Of a stretch of 64,000 nucleotides of DNA, positions 1 through 10,850 are shown one piece after another. The position numbers and the translations under genes are program-made. The first letter of the stretch is position 1. Each line of letters begins with the position of its first letter. The notes beneath the pieces are model-generated. The model was not told the origin of the DNA. It saw nothing but the letters and a program-made list of their open reading frames with translations, and did not search any database. The DNA comes from Siphonodentalium dalli. Its lineage: Eukaryota > Mollusca > Scaphopoda > Gadilida > Siphonodentaliidae. The stretch lies in assembly GCA_032622095.1 (NCBI GenBank), contig CP136067.1, positions 77,712,705 to 77,776,704 on the forward strand, read 5' to 3'.

Positions 1-51
1 AATTCATCTTCACAACACGCAAATAAAGCAGACACAATGTCTAAAAAGTTG

Positions 52-695
52 TTACTCGTCACACATGAGGTGTATTTCCGAGAGTATACATCCACCGAAA
101 CAGTATGCTAGAAACTTTATATCGGTCATTGAATCTAACATATTGTAAACTTCAACTGTATAGTTGTCAATAATAAAATACCAGAAAGAATTTCGCGTTT
201 TCAGTGCGAACTCGGAAGAACAGTCAGTGTACATATGAAACAACTGGTTGGAAAACGCTAGTTGGCAATGGTGACACAGTGAATCGTTGTCATATATATG
301 GTCGTTCATAAACACCATATTCTCCAAGTGCTAAATGGGTCTGGTTTAACTTGGTAGAAAAGGTGCATATCCGGTAATTGTGGATTATAATATATCTCAC
401 GTGAGCAATGGACAACAAGTCTTTCTTTAATCAATCGCTTCCACGTTGCTAGAGACGGAAATGTGCATGAGTTAGCAAATGTTACGAGAATGTCATAAAA
501 ATCATACGTGTTAAGGATTCTAGTTATTTCCTTGAGTAAGCCTGTTTCTGTGCGACCATAAATGAGGTTACCGTGGATATTAAATACAAATATTTCTAGA
601 GAAAACATGCGATTACTCGGTGAATGTATCAATGTGCCTAGGAACAGTAAATTTCTGCGCTCAATTTGATATTGAATTGGCATCATACCAATCAT
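52..695 (-). pseudogene. LINE relic A C-terminal domain, broken
   Basis: Two overlapping frames (695-306 and 327-52) follow the RT in the same orientation. The first has TRILNTYDFYDILVTF, a motif style found in post-RT domains of invertebrate LINEs. The second has CHHCQLAFSN followed by FHMYTDC, a C-x2-C ... H ... C pattern like the zinc-knuckle found at the C-terminus of CR1/Jockey-type ORF2 proteins. A one-step frameshift lies near 310-330. The end of the ORF and the 3' UTR lie beyond, or at, the window edge. Confidence 0.65.
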
Positions 696-953
696 GGGAG
701 AGTGAAAGAATCGTGCTGCTTCTCTGGGGAATGTGTTGCATGTTTTTAATACACATGCGATAAGCTCTTTCTAGCATTTGCATATAACGTGAGTGGGAAG
801 TTTCAGGTTGATCATAGGGCTAAAAATCCTTGGAGATTGGAGATCGACAAGCAGCGAAGTAGCATTTGCGTAGAATTTGAGAGGCTCGTTCTATATTGGG
901 GGTTTGTGAACACACATAATCCTGAATTATACCGAGGTGAGTCATTTGTTTTA

Positions 954-2296
954 CTACAGATATAGAACCAGGTCCAAGAGCAAATTACTCGTGTGCTGTG
1001 GACCCAACGTTGCGAGCGTTAAAATAACGACCTTGCTTTTTTCGACTGAAAATTGAAAACGCCATTTAATGCTGTTCTCAAAGCATATGTTAATAAGTCT
1101 CCGAAGGCCACCTTCAGTCAAAGAAGTGACGGCAATGTCATCCGCATTTGTGGGCGACGAACACGTTAAAGGGCTAATGTTTAGGCCATCTGGATGATCT
1201 GATAGAGAACTTACAAGATCGTCAATAAAAATAATGTATAGGAAAGGGGATAAGACCACTCCTTGCCGCGTGCCTTGTTTAATTTGGAATGGTTGAGTTA
1301 TAATTCCTTTATGAAGTATGTGACTTTCGACATCTGTATACATATTGTGAAAAAGTCTGAGGAAGTCGACTTTCACTCCTTTTCATACATTTTATAGAGC
1401 AATCATACGCAATCAAAAGCTTTTCGTGAATCGAGAAATGCTGTGAAAAGACGCGAGCTACTGGAATTGACAAAGGCGACACCTTCCTGTAACTCGAACG
1501 CAGTCACCGAACAACCAGCGCCCTTCTGGGACCCATTTTGTAAGGCATTTGGGAAATTGTCGAAAGCTTGGCAAAGAATAATAATCTCAAATAGCTTATA
1601 AACCACTGGGAGCAGCGTGATTGCTCGGTAGCTATCTGATCGAGTCTTGAATGTGCTTTGGTTCACCTGTATAGATCGGCACAACAAGCCCTTTCTTCAT
1701 AAGAGGGGGGATGTGCGTGAACTGGAACATGGAAGAATATAATAAACATAATAAGTTATGAATGGCGACAGGAGCATGAAAAATGTGTTTATTTGTTAAT
1801 GTGTCAATACCGCCAGCTTTATTTCGCTTGAGCCCCTTGAGTGCACTAACGACTTCGGCCAGTGATATACTGCACTTGTTAAGTAATTGTCGCCATTTTT
1901 GTCATTGCTGCATTTGATGTATTCCTCAAGTTTGGAATGAACAAAAAATTGGAATTCTGAGTCACTGTGTATAGAAGCTCTATAGAGTTCCGAAAAATAA
2001 CTTTGCCACCCTCTAGCAATATCGAGGGGATCCCGATACATAACACCATTGAAAGCCATTTCGGAACCTTCACAAACGCTACTACCTGATTTGGGACGAA
2101 CAGCTTCCCAGAAACTCTTGTGATTATTAACAGCAAATGTTACAATGTTTTGCACCGCATTCCGCATGTGAGCTTTAACTGCAAGACGATGAGCTCTACG
2201 AAAACGACGTTTGTCATCTCTATAGGCGCGGTATGTTTTATTAATAAACGCAGATGGTCGTCCCGCTACTACCCACCGTTTTCTGCTTGCTAGCAT
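954..2296 (-). pseudogene. LINE relic A linker and reverse transcriptase, broken
   Basis: The segment 2296-1796 carries the basic, aromatic linker between endonuclease and RT (AYRDDKRRFRRAHRLAVKA ... SFWEAVRPKSG). RT begins in 1687-1403 with YRAITLLPVVYKLFEII and the palm motif LDSRKAFDCV, where the first catalytic Asp is present. It continues in another frame in 1376-954 with QGTRQGVVLSPFLYIIFIDD and NADDIAV. The usual Y/F before ADD has become Asn. Several frame changes and stops separate these blocks, so no active enzyme is made. Confidence 0.82.
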
Positions 2297-2455
2297 TGCT
2301 CAATGCAATCCATGAATGTCGCGGGTCCAGTATGGTTTTGAGTGGTGCTTCGATTGTGGTGCGGGACTAGATTTTTGAGCTGCAGATAGCAACACACTAA
2401 CTAAGTCGGAGTAAAATATATCCAATGTATTTTCGTTGGAAGTTTCGCAAAATCA

Positions 2456-3107
2456 TTACTCAGAAAAGTTTATATCGTTCAATGTCGATTTTCTTCCAAA
2501 GTATTGTTTTCCGACGAGGACTATTATAGAGTTATCGGACGTTAGACTCGGGATGAGTGCTGTACAAATCACTGGCCGGTGGTTCGAATTGTTGATGGTG
2601 TCATCATCTAAGATTGAATAATTAGACATGATATCAACTCTACATTTGTGTACAATAATGTGATCAATGAGCGAAGACGATGCTTCGGGACAATATGGCA
2701 CAAAGGAAACACATGGGCCTGTACGGGACTGTGATGACATCAGCGACACCATATTGTGCACGCTTAGAAAGTTTTCCATCGCGTCCGATCTGGCACTACG
2801 TTTAGGTCCTACTTTGGAATACTCTGAGTTTGTTCTAGGAAAAAGTTTCGATCAGTTCAGAAAGATCGGACAAGCATTTCAAGTATGATTCGTCGGGATA
2901 ATTTGTGTTCGGAAGATAGATTTGGAATATGAATAGAAATTGTTTGTATTCAAGTCTTAGACGAATGCCAATGATACGTTCATTGTGTAAATCGACGGTG
3001 GACGCATTGATTGACCGAGATTTATCAACGAGGAATGCGACACCATCTCGATAATAACTACCATGCACCCGTTTTCGTAATGATAGTTCTACCACACTTG
3101 GCGACAC
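2456..3107 (-). pseudogene. LINE relic A endonuclease domain (APE-type), broken
   Basis: Two ORF pieces on the minus strand cover this domain. The upstream piece (3107-2835) carries YYRDGVAFLVDKS and a segment ending in IYLPNTNYP, which matches the middle of APE-like LINE endonucleases. The downstream piece (2779-2456) carries SLIDHIIV and SNHRPVI, the C-terminal catalytic signature (S-x-IDHI ... S-D/N-H-x-P). The aspartate usual before the histidine is Asn here. The two pieces lie in different frames, so the domain is frameshifted. In an active element this enzyme nicks target DNA to prime reverse transcription. Confidence 0.75.
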
Positions 3108-3399
3108 TTTGTGTAATTAGGGTAGATTTGATCTAGAAAGAAATGGAGTTATGATCGAGCGAATGCTCCGAGATTCCAACTATGTCAAAACTATGTGCAT
3201 TTTGATTTAGTGAAGAGGAAAAGTATATAAGAGGCACTGGATTGAATACCAGTGGCGTTCCATGAGATCACATTGGTAGGGCTATAATAAACAGGTACAT
3301 TATTACACGAAAGTCAGTTACGTTGTTCATCCATGATAATTCGTATTGAATGAGTTTTTGGGTCGGTCACCGAATGTTCTCCAAGGGCGACTATATACA

Positions 3400-3920
3400 T
3401 TTGGTGGCCAGAAATTTACCGAACACATGCGCGAACACCGTCCGCTGGTACTGTAATCCTCGCCGATATGCTATCTCGAACAGTTTTGCATGACATAACT
3501 TTAACGTACGTTGGGGTTATTCCGCGATCCTGCAGATAATCACGAATTACCTTCTGATCGTCGTATATATGGCGAAACGCCTCCTATGTAGAAACTTTTG
3601 GTGGTTGGAATCCGAGATTCATTTTGATATTCAAGAGAAAGGGGTACGGAAATTAGCGAAACATTCCATGAGTGCTCATTTGACTTAGGACTCCCGCGCA
3701 CTGTTCTGGAAGATCGATAAGAGTTGTTGGCTTGAGTTTCACGGTCAGCATTATCCCTCTCAACGACATTCTGTTCAAGAGAAAGGATGCGCGACTCATA
3801 ATTGTCAAAGAGAGTTTTGATTATTACTCTTACCGAAATGTAATGGAACGTTGATACATTTCTGAATTGGGCCATATACATACGTGCCACAACCGTATAT
3901 CTACAGAAATTACGTTTCAA
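3400..3920 (-). pseudogene. LINE relic A ORF1 remnant (nucleic-acid-binding protein)
   Basis: A 126-residue open piece (3920-3540) has a heptad-like stretch around ESRILSLEQNVVERD, suggesting a short coiled coil. It is followed by a Ser/Arg/Asn-rich linker and then SFYIGGVSPY. After one frameshift the sequence continues towards 3400 with VIRDYLQDRGI and then DSISARITVP. A 'F-I/V-G-G/N-V ... YL..GI ... ARI' pattern is typical of ORF1 proteins in invertebrate LINEs, which bind the element RNA. It sits directly upstream of the endonuclease remnant in the same element. Stops and the frameshift rule out function. Confidence 0.6.
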
Positions 3921-4405
3921 ATATTTTTCAGGTATTCATTGCCAGGTTGTTATCGACATAGGATCTGCATTGTGAAAAATACTATATTCCTATACGGCAC
4001 ATTGTGCTACCATTTTTATGAAGAACGCAACGTATTATACCTATACATCAAATTGTTGTAATTTTACATCACGTCGGAAGCAAACCTGAGCACTAGATTC
4101 CAGTTTGGGGGACATTTTGTTTTGTGTTAACGAGAAATATATAGGGAAAGGATTGATTGCGATGTACACTGTAAAGTTGGAATAGCTTATCAACAACAAA
4201 AAAACAACATGTTTGGGTATATATTAACGACAATAAGCGACATTGAAACTCCAAACTACAAATTTTCCCAGACTCGGATTCGGGCTTGGACAAGGACTAC
4301 AGCCGTTAGCGTGTCCCTTCCGTAACTTTATGGAATTTATAATTAACAAAGTCATTCGAATTCTAGTTCGTATTCTCCGTCTATTTCGAGAATATTTGGG
4401 AATAC

Positions 4406-4617
4406 TTATGTTGGAATAATGTTATCACAGTCTACTTTCGGTTTGTATGTGAACCGGACCCAATGTCCATTTGCGAAAACCGGCTGACGGCCACAAACAT
4501 TGATATTTCTATCGAAACATGGCAGTTGGGTTGTATCCTGTATACCTATTCGCGCAACATGTTGACATTTCACTCGGATGTTTACCAGGTCTGAGGAATG
4601 TGAAAACTCATCTATAG
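4406..4617 (-). CDS. Candidate terminal exon, Cys-containing protein of unknown function
   Basis: A 212-nt stretch begins after a plausible acceptor (GGTGATTTCAG, minus strand) and stays open for 70 codons to a TAA at 4406-4408. The residues include VKCQHVARIG, QLPCFDRNINVCGR, NGHWVRFTYKP and KVDCDN: four cysteines and a polar, well-mixed composition that does not look like AT-rich noise. The open frame would start in phase 1. No upstream exon could be fixed; another minus-strand open stretch lies at 5186-4953 (CCRSLVKQLC ... NGSVYDCKV). I do not recognise the family. It could be a chance ORF. Confidence 0.28.
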
Positions 4618-5460
4618 CTGAAATCACCTATCCTATCTTAATTCAGTTATATATTATACTCTTTGGTCGGTATACGTTTTAATCAACACGACAAAATATG
4701 GAAAATGCGCATAAAAAACGAGCTATCATACAGTCATCATAATCTAGTTTCTAATTCAGTAAATGATTCAATCGGGCAGTATAAATATAGTAGTTCGACA
4801 AAGTGTTGGCACTTCACATCATATGACTACCAACTTTATTTGACATGCAACGGCAGTGTTCCGTAAGGTCACATCGGGTTATCGCTATATATGCACCGTT
4901 ATTAATCTCTCACTCATGCGAACCCTCACTGTCATAATACTGGTAATTTTTTTTATGGACTCGATATTCGTACATAATTTAAATGCAACTTCCGCTTATT
5001 ACATCCGATCATGGCAGCTCTGAATGTTTTTTTTTCACGAAAAGATTCTTCGAACTCAATAATAAAAAAATTGTTATAAAACAAATGGTACCCGGTGTAC
5101 GGTATCCGAACTTTACAATCGTACACGCTTCCGTTACAATTTACAAAGCATAATTGCTTTACCAAGGAGCGGCAGCACTTTCTCAAAATAAGGTCACCTC
5201 AGTCGTTTATATAGAATTTTAATTAAGAGATCGGTAGATTCGCAGACTTGTTTAATGTTGGAACTGTTAGTTGTGACTATTTCTAAACACAGATCCTAAG
5301 GGTACGTTCATTCACCCGCAAATTTGCAAACAAGGCCGTGCAAATTTTCCAGTGTATGAACGTACCCTAAACGCATCAGAATAATTAACAAGATCTTTGA
5401 TGTCAACCAATACGGGACAAGTTTGTTGTCTGCTATTGTTTTGAATGTCTCTATCGAAAT
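4618..5460. other. Noncoding stretch with no clear feature
   Basis: AT-rich DNA containing only weak open frames. Nothing beyond the minus-strand open stretch mentioned with the 4.4 kb exon could be supported. Confidence 0.5.
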
Positions 5461-5940
5461 GTCTGCAACGCACTGATAGTGCCGAGATATACACATGGAC
5501 TGTTCACAGTTTAGTAACAACATTGTTGAACTGGTGGATGTTCCTATTGAATTTGTCTGCAGCGCACTGATATCGTCGTGATATACAGATAGACTATTCA
5601 CGGACTATGTTGAACTGGCGGATGCTTCTTTTGAATTTGTCTGCAACGCACTGATATCGTCGTGATATACAGATGGACTATTCACGGACTATGTTGAACT
5701 GGCGGATGCTTCTTTTGAATTTGTCTGCAACGCACTGATATCGTCGTGATATACACATGGACTATTAACGGACTATGTTGAACTGGTGGATGCTTCTTTT
5801 GAATTTGTCTGCAACGCACTGATAGTGCCGAGATACACACAGGGACTGTTCACAGTTTAGTAACAACAACATTGTTGAACTGGCGGATGCTTCTATTGAA
5901 TTTGTCTGCAACGCACTGATATTGACGTGATAATAGTCCA
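5461..5940. repeat. Minisatellite, six units of 84 or about 95 bp
   Basis: The anchor GTCTGCAACGCACTGAT recurs at 5461, 5555, 5639, 5723, 5807 and 5904, with one substitution in the second copy. Spacings are 94, 84, 84, 84 and 97 bp. The 84-bp type carries 'ATGGACTATTCACGGACTATGTTGAACTGG'-like sequence. The longer type carries a variant with 'TTCACAGTTTAGTAACAACA'. The long type occurs at both ends and the short type in the middle, suggesting amplification of a central unit. The array runs directly into the palindrome at 5941. Confidence 0.93.
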
Positions 5941-6095
5941 TGGAATTTGATCCGCGATAAATCGCCAGTTCAACAATGTTTTTTTTGTTGTTTTTTTGAC
6001 TAGTCAGTTAATAGTCCATGGACTATTAACTGACTATTAAAAAAAAAACAAAAAAAACATTGTTGAACTGGCGATTTATCGCGGATCAAATTCCA
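5941..6095. repeat. Near-perfect 155-bp palindrome at the end of the minisatellite
   Basis: The left arm starts TGGAATTTGATCCGCGATAA and the right arm ends with its reverse complement. The arms meet at AATAGTCCATGGACTATT around 6018. Poly-T and poly-A tracts face each other at about 5979-5997 and 6040-6058. The centre (ATAGTCCATGGACTAT and TGTTGAACTGG) resembles parts of the neighbouring minisatellite unit, so the foldback probably arose from, or captured, that repeat. Confidence 0.93.
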
Positions 6096-6099
6096 CCCG

Positions 6100-6390
6100 A
6101 TCACTGACTCACCGAAGTCCACTTGAGGCTATAACTCTAATAATCCATGTACCGACCCTATTTTTAAAATACCTATATACATCCCTGACTATAAATTCCC
6201 CACCCATGCACAGTACCTGAAATCATCACCCGAACAGAAACTTACCAAATATCTAATCACTCATGTATCCCTCGTGTGAAATTTATTGTCATTATATGTC
6301 ATAATTGAATATCTTGATGTCATATATATTTTGTTTGTAATATCCACATATCGATTAACAGAATAAACTCAATTGAATTGAATTGAATAA
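6100..6390 (+). mobile_element. 3' tail of a LINE-like element
   Basis: An AT-rich untranslated-looking segment ends with AATAAACTCAATTGAATTGAATTGAATAAG. A poly(A)-signal-like AATAAA followed by a short pentamer repeat is the usual 3' end of CR1-like LINEs. No coding part remains. The 5' boundary is uncertain because the palindrome ends just before it. Confidence 0.5.
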
Positions 6391-7808
6391 GTCACAATCT
6401 GTTATTATATACAGTGCTTTGACTTTGTTCATCAGAACTATACATGGACCAATGCATCATGTTGTTATCGAACCATTTGTGACTATGATAACATTGTCGC
6501 CAAGTCATCGCCCATAATTTCACGCCCGTGACTGGACAATGTCATACCAAAACAAGTAATGTATGCCAATTCAAATGTTTTACTTTTACATAAACTTGAG
6601 TGATAACTCTGATAGCTGTGTTCCTTATTCTTAAAATGAGAGACCTGAATCGTACGATTTAGATTGGTCGAAGTTAGTATTACCCGTAATTGAAAAGCTC
6701 ACTTGAAATAACTGTATTTAGAATATAGATGTAGTTTGTAGGTCAGTGGTCAATTGCGCATTCAACCATGCATCAAAATTACATATGAGTTTTCATTTAA
6801 CTCTTATAGATATACAAACATGCAGTAAAATGACCTCTTGTGAGTTTTTGGATATTCGATAATTGAAAATTTCCTCTGATGTTATTCTGCTATAATGCGT
6901 GCCTCTCCATTCAGCATAGTTTTGTGTTCCATTTTAACCTACTGACTACTGTTACATCATATGGCAATGGTTGTACTGCATGTTTGCCTCAGATTAATAG
7001 CATATTTGAATATTTAATGAATGAAGCTGCATTCAATAATCACCAAGTACCTAGAATTACCAACCTGAATATTTGTCACATTTTAGTGAGCTTTTTAATA
7101 ATGTGTAAACTCAGTTTGACCAATGTACAATTGCATGTGTAATTTTATTGTCAACAATACTTGTTTCATAAAACAATGGAACCTTAGTTCGTAGAATTAT
7201 GAAGTCGAATATTACTCCACCCATACACACATCATATTATTTATAGAAATGCCTGCGAGTGCACGTGTTTTCGCCATTCTGTGTCGGTCGAACATGATAT
7301 TTGTGGTGTATGTGTTAAGTCTTCCGTATAGGGACATACAATGTAGTGTTATGGTGTTTGCGGTATAACCGTTAAATATACGGTAGAGGAAAATACGGTG
7401 TAATGCATACTTCACAGCATATTACTGGCAACTGTGTTATCGGTAAAATACCGCACATTTATGGCCTATACCGGTATTTTACAGCGTAGGCTAATATGTA
7501 AGTATTATAACTCACATGTGGTACAATTTGATATAAAACAATCCAATGTGTCATTGTTTCATTTTAATATAAACGGAAGTGATCGATTTCATTTTATTTT
7601 ATGGAAAATATAATTTAAATGTTTTACGGGAATTCCGTATTTTTATAGCAAATGTGATGGCAGCAAATTTGCCTACACATAATGTCACATATGCCGTAAA
7701 ATTACGGACATTTTTAACAGTGTATGATTATAGCGCGGACTGATTCTTACATGTTATTGTCAGTGAACATTTGAACTTTATTATCATTGACGCTTCTCTG
7801 CACTATGT
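6391..7808. other. Noncoding, probable intron or upstream region of the Hox exon
   Basis: AT-rich sequence with no convincing exon. No hexapeptide (YPWM-type) coding sequence was found between 3.9 and 7.8 kb. The part 7360-7725 has several short TACGG/CCGTA-type inverted motifs that may be remains of a small DNA transposon, but no clear termini were found. Confidence 0.4.
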
Positions 7809-7831
7809 GCATATATATATATATATATATA
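7809..7831. repeat. (AT)n microsatellite just upstream of a splice acceptor
   Basis: About ten AT dinucleotides lie 22 bp before the acceptor of the homeobox exon. They occupy part of the region where a polypyrimidine tract would be expected. Confidence 0.9.
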
Positions 7832-7854
7832 ATGCAGCATGCATGTCATTACAG

Positions 7855-8093
7855 GTGGCTTCCGCAAGAGAGGAAGACAGACGTACACACGACACCAGAC
7901 ACTCGAACTGGAGAAGGAGTTCCATTTTAACCGATATCTCAAACGTAAACGGAGGACGGACATTTCTCAATCTCTCTATTTATCGGAACGACAGATAAAA
8001 ATATGGTTCCAAAATCGAAGAATGAAAGAGAAAAAGGAATCGCGACAACTAAAAGAATTGAACTTTGGACCAGATGTCAAAGTAGGCAACTGA
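7855..8093 (+). CDS. Hox homeobox exon (terminal exon), Ubx/abd-A/Lox2/Lox4-like
   Basis: The exon follows the acceptor TGCATGTCATTACAG (AG at 7853-7854) and ends at TGA 8091-8093. It encodes a complete 60-residue homeodomain (7863-8042). Helix 1 is [15 protein letters not shown] and helix 3 is [19 protein letters not shown]50, N51, R53 and W48/F49 are intact, so DNA binding should be normal. The tail is 16 residues and contains RQLKELN, similar to the UbdA peptide that follows the homeodomain in Ubx, abd-A, Lox2 and Lox4. Compared with classical Antp-class domains, [19 protein letters not shown] is unusual for helix 2. Glu at position 56 also differs from the common Trp/Leu. The protein is a nuclear patterning transcription factor. 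The upstream exon with the hexapeptide is not in view. Homeobox identity is certain; paralogue assignment is inference. Confidence 0.95.
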
Positions 8094-8334
8094 ATTCTAC
8101 AAGTGATCAAACGATATACGGCTTAATGAATGGCGTAAACGGAGGTTAACTTGGTGGTTTGAAGACTCAGATTGCACTTAGTAATTAATGCTCGCACTCG
8201 CTATACATTCTGGCCCGGCGCTGGCGATACAATTGAGATCTTTCGCACTACCATACTGATGAGGATTACGAATAGAATATAGCAGTCTTATAAATGTTTC
8301 TTACGGATTATATTTGCTGTGATTAGTTTGTACT

Positions 8335-8685
8335 TAATTTAGTTACCAGGTCATGCCATAGTCAATGCTAGGCTCGATCAATGGTAGACTTAATTTAGTT
8401 ATTACCAGGTCATGCCATAGTCAATGTTAGACTCGACCAATGGTAGACCTAATTTTGTTATTACCAGGTCATGCCATAGTCAATGTTATGCTCGACCAAT
8501 GGTAGACTTAATTTAGTTATTAACAGGTCATGCCATAGTCAATGTTAGGCTCGATCAATGGTAGACTTAATTTAGTTATTAACAGGTCATGCCATAGTCA
8601 ATGTTAGGCTCGACCAATGGTAGACTTAATTTAGTTATTAACAGGTCATGCCATAGTCAATGTTAGGCTCGATCAATGGTAGACT
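8335..8685. repeat. 59-bp minisatellite, six copies, downstream of the Hox stop codon
   Basis: Units start at 8335 (56 bp, short by three bases), 8391, 8450, 8509, 8568 and 8627. The core is CAGGTCATGCCATAGTCAAT. Units differ by only a few substitutions, so the array is young. It lies 240 bp after the Hox stop and before the first AATAAA at 8828, so it may be transcribed in the 3' UTR. Confidence 0.96.
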
Positions 8686-8827
8686 CAATCATTACACGCA
8701 AAGCTCTCGTGCCCATGAATACTTAGCCTCTTGAAACCGTAATCGTAACTACGGATGTGACAAAACGACAACTGATAAAAAGAACACAATTTCTAGTGAC
8801 GTAGTACCCTTAACTGTAGGCTTTGTT

Positions 8828-8833
8828 AATAAA
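8828..8833 (+). promoter_or_regulatory. Candidate poly(A) signal for the Hox gene
   Basis: AATAAA in TTAATAAACAATC is the first canonical signal seen after the homeobox stop codon. If it is used, the 3' UTR is about 0.75 kb and includes the 59-bp minisatellite. Confidence 0.35.
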
Positions 8834-9867
8834 CAATCAACATTCGTAATTGTAATCAGTTGCAGTTCATTGTGCGAAAGGTGTCAAATAAGTCTAACAT
8901 ACGTGAAATATTTTATATCGATTGTATTGTGCTCCGGTCGCCGGAGACAGCATGAATTCATAGAATCCAGAATAAGTACCCATTTTCAACATGAAACAAC
9001 AAAGAGCGTTCCTTGTCAGTATGTTATTGATATGACATGGATAGGGTCTGTGTGATTCCTGTGCAAAAACAAACAACAAATGTAAATTGGACAATTGCTA
9101 CCACTTTCGTAAGTGTTTTCAGAATATATGACATTATGTATAATATAGGTATTTCATATATTTGTTTGCCAATATATTGTATTATTATCATTCTAACCAA
9201 ATTGCATACTCCTCGACCTAATTGAGTGGGTGCAGGACGTTGCGGCACCTGGAACTGTTCCATCTGGTGTTCAGGACGATTCGGCACCAAGCTACCGATA
9301 TGAAACTCTCAGATGACTAAATCTGATACTCACACAACACCCACACCACCAGTATCCAGGTCTGGTATATAGTGACTTATTGTCATTTAGTATAATGGTA
9401 TTTGTTCCAGTAGTCTAAAACAAGTGGTATGGAATAACAGACGATGAACTGGTTGACAGACTATTCTGGAAATTGTTAGAAATTATGGAATGGTGTGTAT
9501 CCTGCACACTGCATGTATCAGCAATTCATCAAATAATATTTCCAATTTCAGCCTGCTAAATCTCGTCTCTGTGTATCTTATTTCAAAATATGTCAACTTT
9601 AGTTGAAATTGAGCTTAACAACTGATATGTCATAGACATGTCTACGAAATTTCAGCAGTGACTCGATAGTCAAGATTGGGTTCACTGTCCTGCTACCAAA
9701 AGGATAACGAAATCCGATAATTAATACCCATGATTGATCGCAATGGCGGATAACGTTGTTCTAATTTTCCCAGTTTCTACAAGTTTCCATTCTAACGATC
9801 AAAGCCAAGCACGAGAATCACACATTCCGCGTGATGTACACCGGCACAGATAAATTTTAGTTCCACT
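8834..9867. other. Noncoding stretch with no clear feature
   Basis: No supported gene or repeat was seen. The short open frames on either strand lack codon or motif support. Confidence 0.5.
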
Positions 9868-10326
9868 GGAACCCACAAACTGGTTCCATAGTCTGGCCCA
9901 GTAGGGAACCAAACGACGAACCAAACATACATGTTTTGGTTCTTCGCGAGGAACCAAAATAAAGAACCAAAATAAAGAACCAACTGAAGAACCAAACATG
10001 TTTTGGTTCGTCCCCGCCAGCAATAAAATTATCAGAGTCTATGCATATTACTCGAAATAGGCTGTCGGCATGTGTAAATTGATATTTCAAAGGAATTCCC
10101 CTTGATTTAGTCTCCCCCTGTCACCTTAACACCAAAACGCGTGGATATATTGTTAAATGTTAGACTATACGACATTTAAGCTAGGCATGTTCCCACACAA
10201 ACCTTGAATTTGGTGGTTTCTTTGGGAAAACCAAACTAAGGATTTGGTTCCAGATGGAACCAAAGCAGTGTGTAACGAAACTGTTTGGTTCTATATTGGT
10301 ATTTGGTTCCCCGGGGAACCAAATTG
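9868..10326. repeat. Clustered GAACCAAA / TTTGGTTC motifs
   Basis: About fifteen copies of the octamer GAACCAAA or its complement occur in two clusters (9906-10010 and 10205-10320), in both orientations, for example GGAACCAAAATAAAGAACC. The alternating orientation allows several hairpins and looks like the ends of a small foldback or MITE-type element. Confidence 0.7.
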
Positions 10327-10573
10327 GGTGCTGTTTTATTAGAGTGTACGTCGTGCTTTGATATCGGGAGAAGATCTATTTTGCCGTCTATATTGGCACC
10401 CAAACTCCGTGCAGGGTTTACCTCCCTTTATGACTCTGTAAGAGCGCTGCTACCGGCGACAGTTTACCCACATTTGGTGGACTTCCGCGATGTTAAGATA
10501 TATACTAAGCGAACAGAGCAACATGCTGCCCTTGTTAAGCACACAACATATCGAACAAAATTTGTATACATTT

Positions 10574-10850
10574 TGAACCTTAAGTTTGAAAAGTTCCACT
10601 AAAACCGGAGAACTATATTTAGAAACGGTGTGATTCGGTTCTCCGATTATTTTAGAAACACAAAAGTCTAAACGCACGTGTACGACATTGTCACAACTCG
10701 CACGGCAAGTCAAACACAAGAGTTATAATTTTCTGCAATTTTGACGAGTAGCTTGGGGAAATCGTCAACAAAACTACCGCTCTGATTGTCCATTCTGTCG
10801 CCATTTTTGCTGGAAAACCCATGCTAAACATGCATGGGTTTAGAAACACA
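10574..10850. repeat. Dispersed repeat, copy 1 of a pair
   Basis: The sequence from GAACCTTAAGTTTGAAAAGT onwards recurs in the same orientation at 16147-16455. Shared blocks include GTGTGATTCGGTTCTCCGAT, GTCAACAAAACTACCG and GGAAAACCC. Moderate divergence marks it as an interspersed family member. Confidence 0.85.

Larger units (their letters stand above)
1..3920 (-). mobile_element. Degraded non-LTR retrotransposon (LINE relic A), CR1/Jockey-like architecture
   Basis: Read on the minus strand, this stretch gives in order an ORF1 remnant (3920-3400), an AP-type endonuclease (3107-2456), an inter-domain linker (2296-1800), reverse transcriptase (1687-954) and a C-terminal region (695-52). The order is that of a two-ORF LINE. 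All parts are broken by stops and frameshifts, so the copy is dead. The 3' end is not seen because the element reaches the left window edge. No target-site duplication can be recognised at the 5' side near 3920-4000. The clade is inferred from layout and motif style only; Jockey, CR1 or a related clade are all possible. Confidence 0.88.

Noticed and set aside
4000-7850. Hexapeptide (YPWM) exon for the Hox gene
   Set aside because: No matching coding sequence with a donor was found; the upstream exon is probably outside the window.
5461-8685. CRISPR array in the minisatellite regions
   Set aside because: Units are directly adjacent without unique spacers and the genome is animal.
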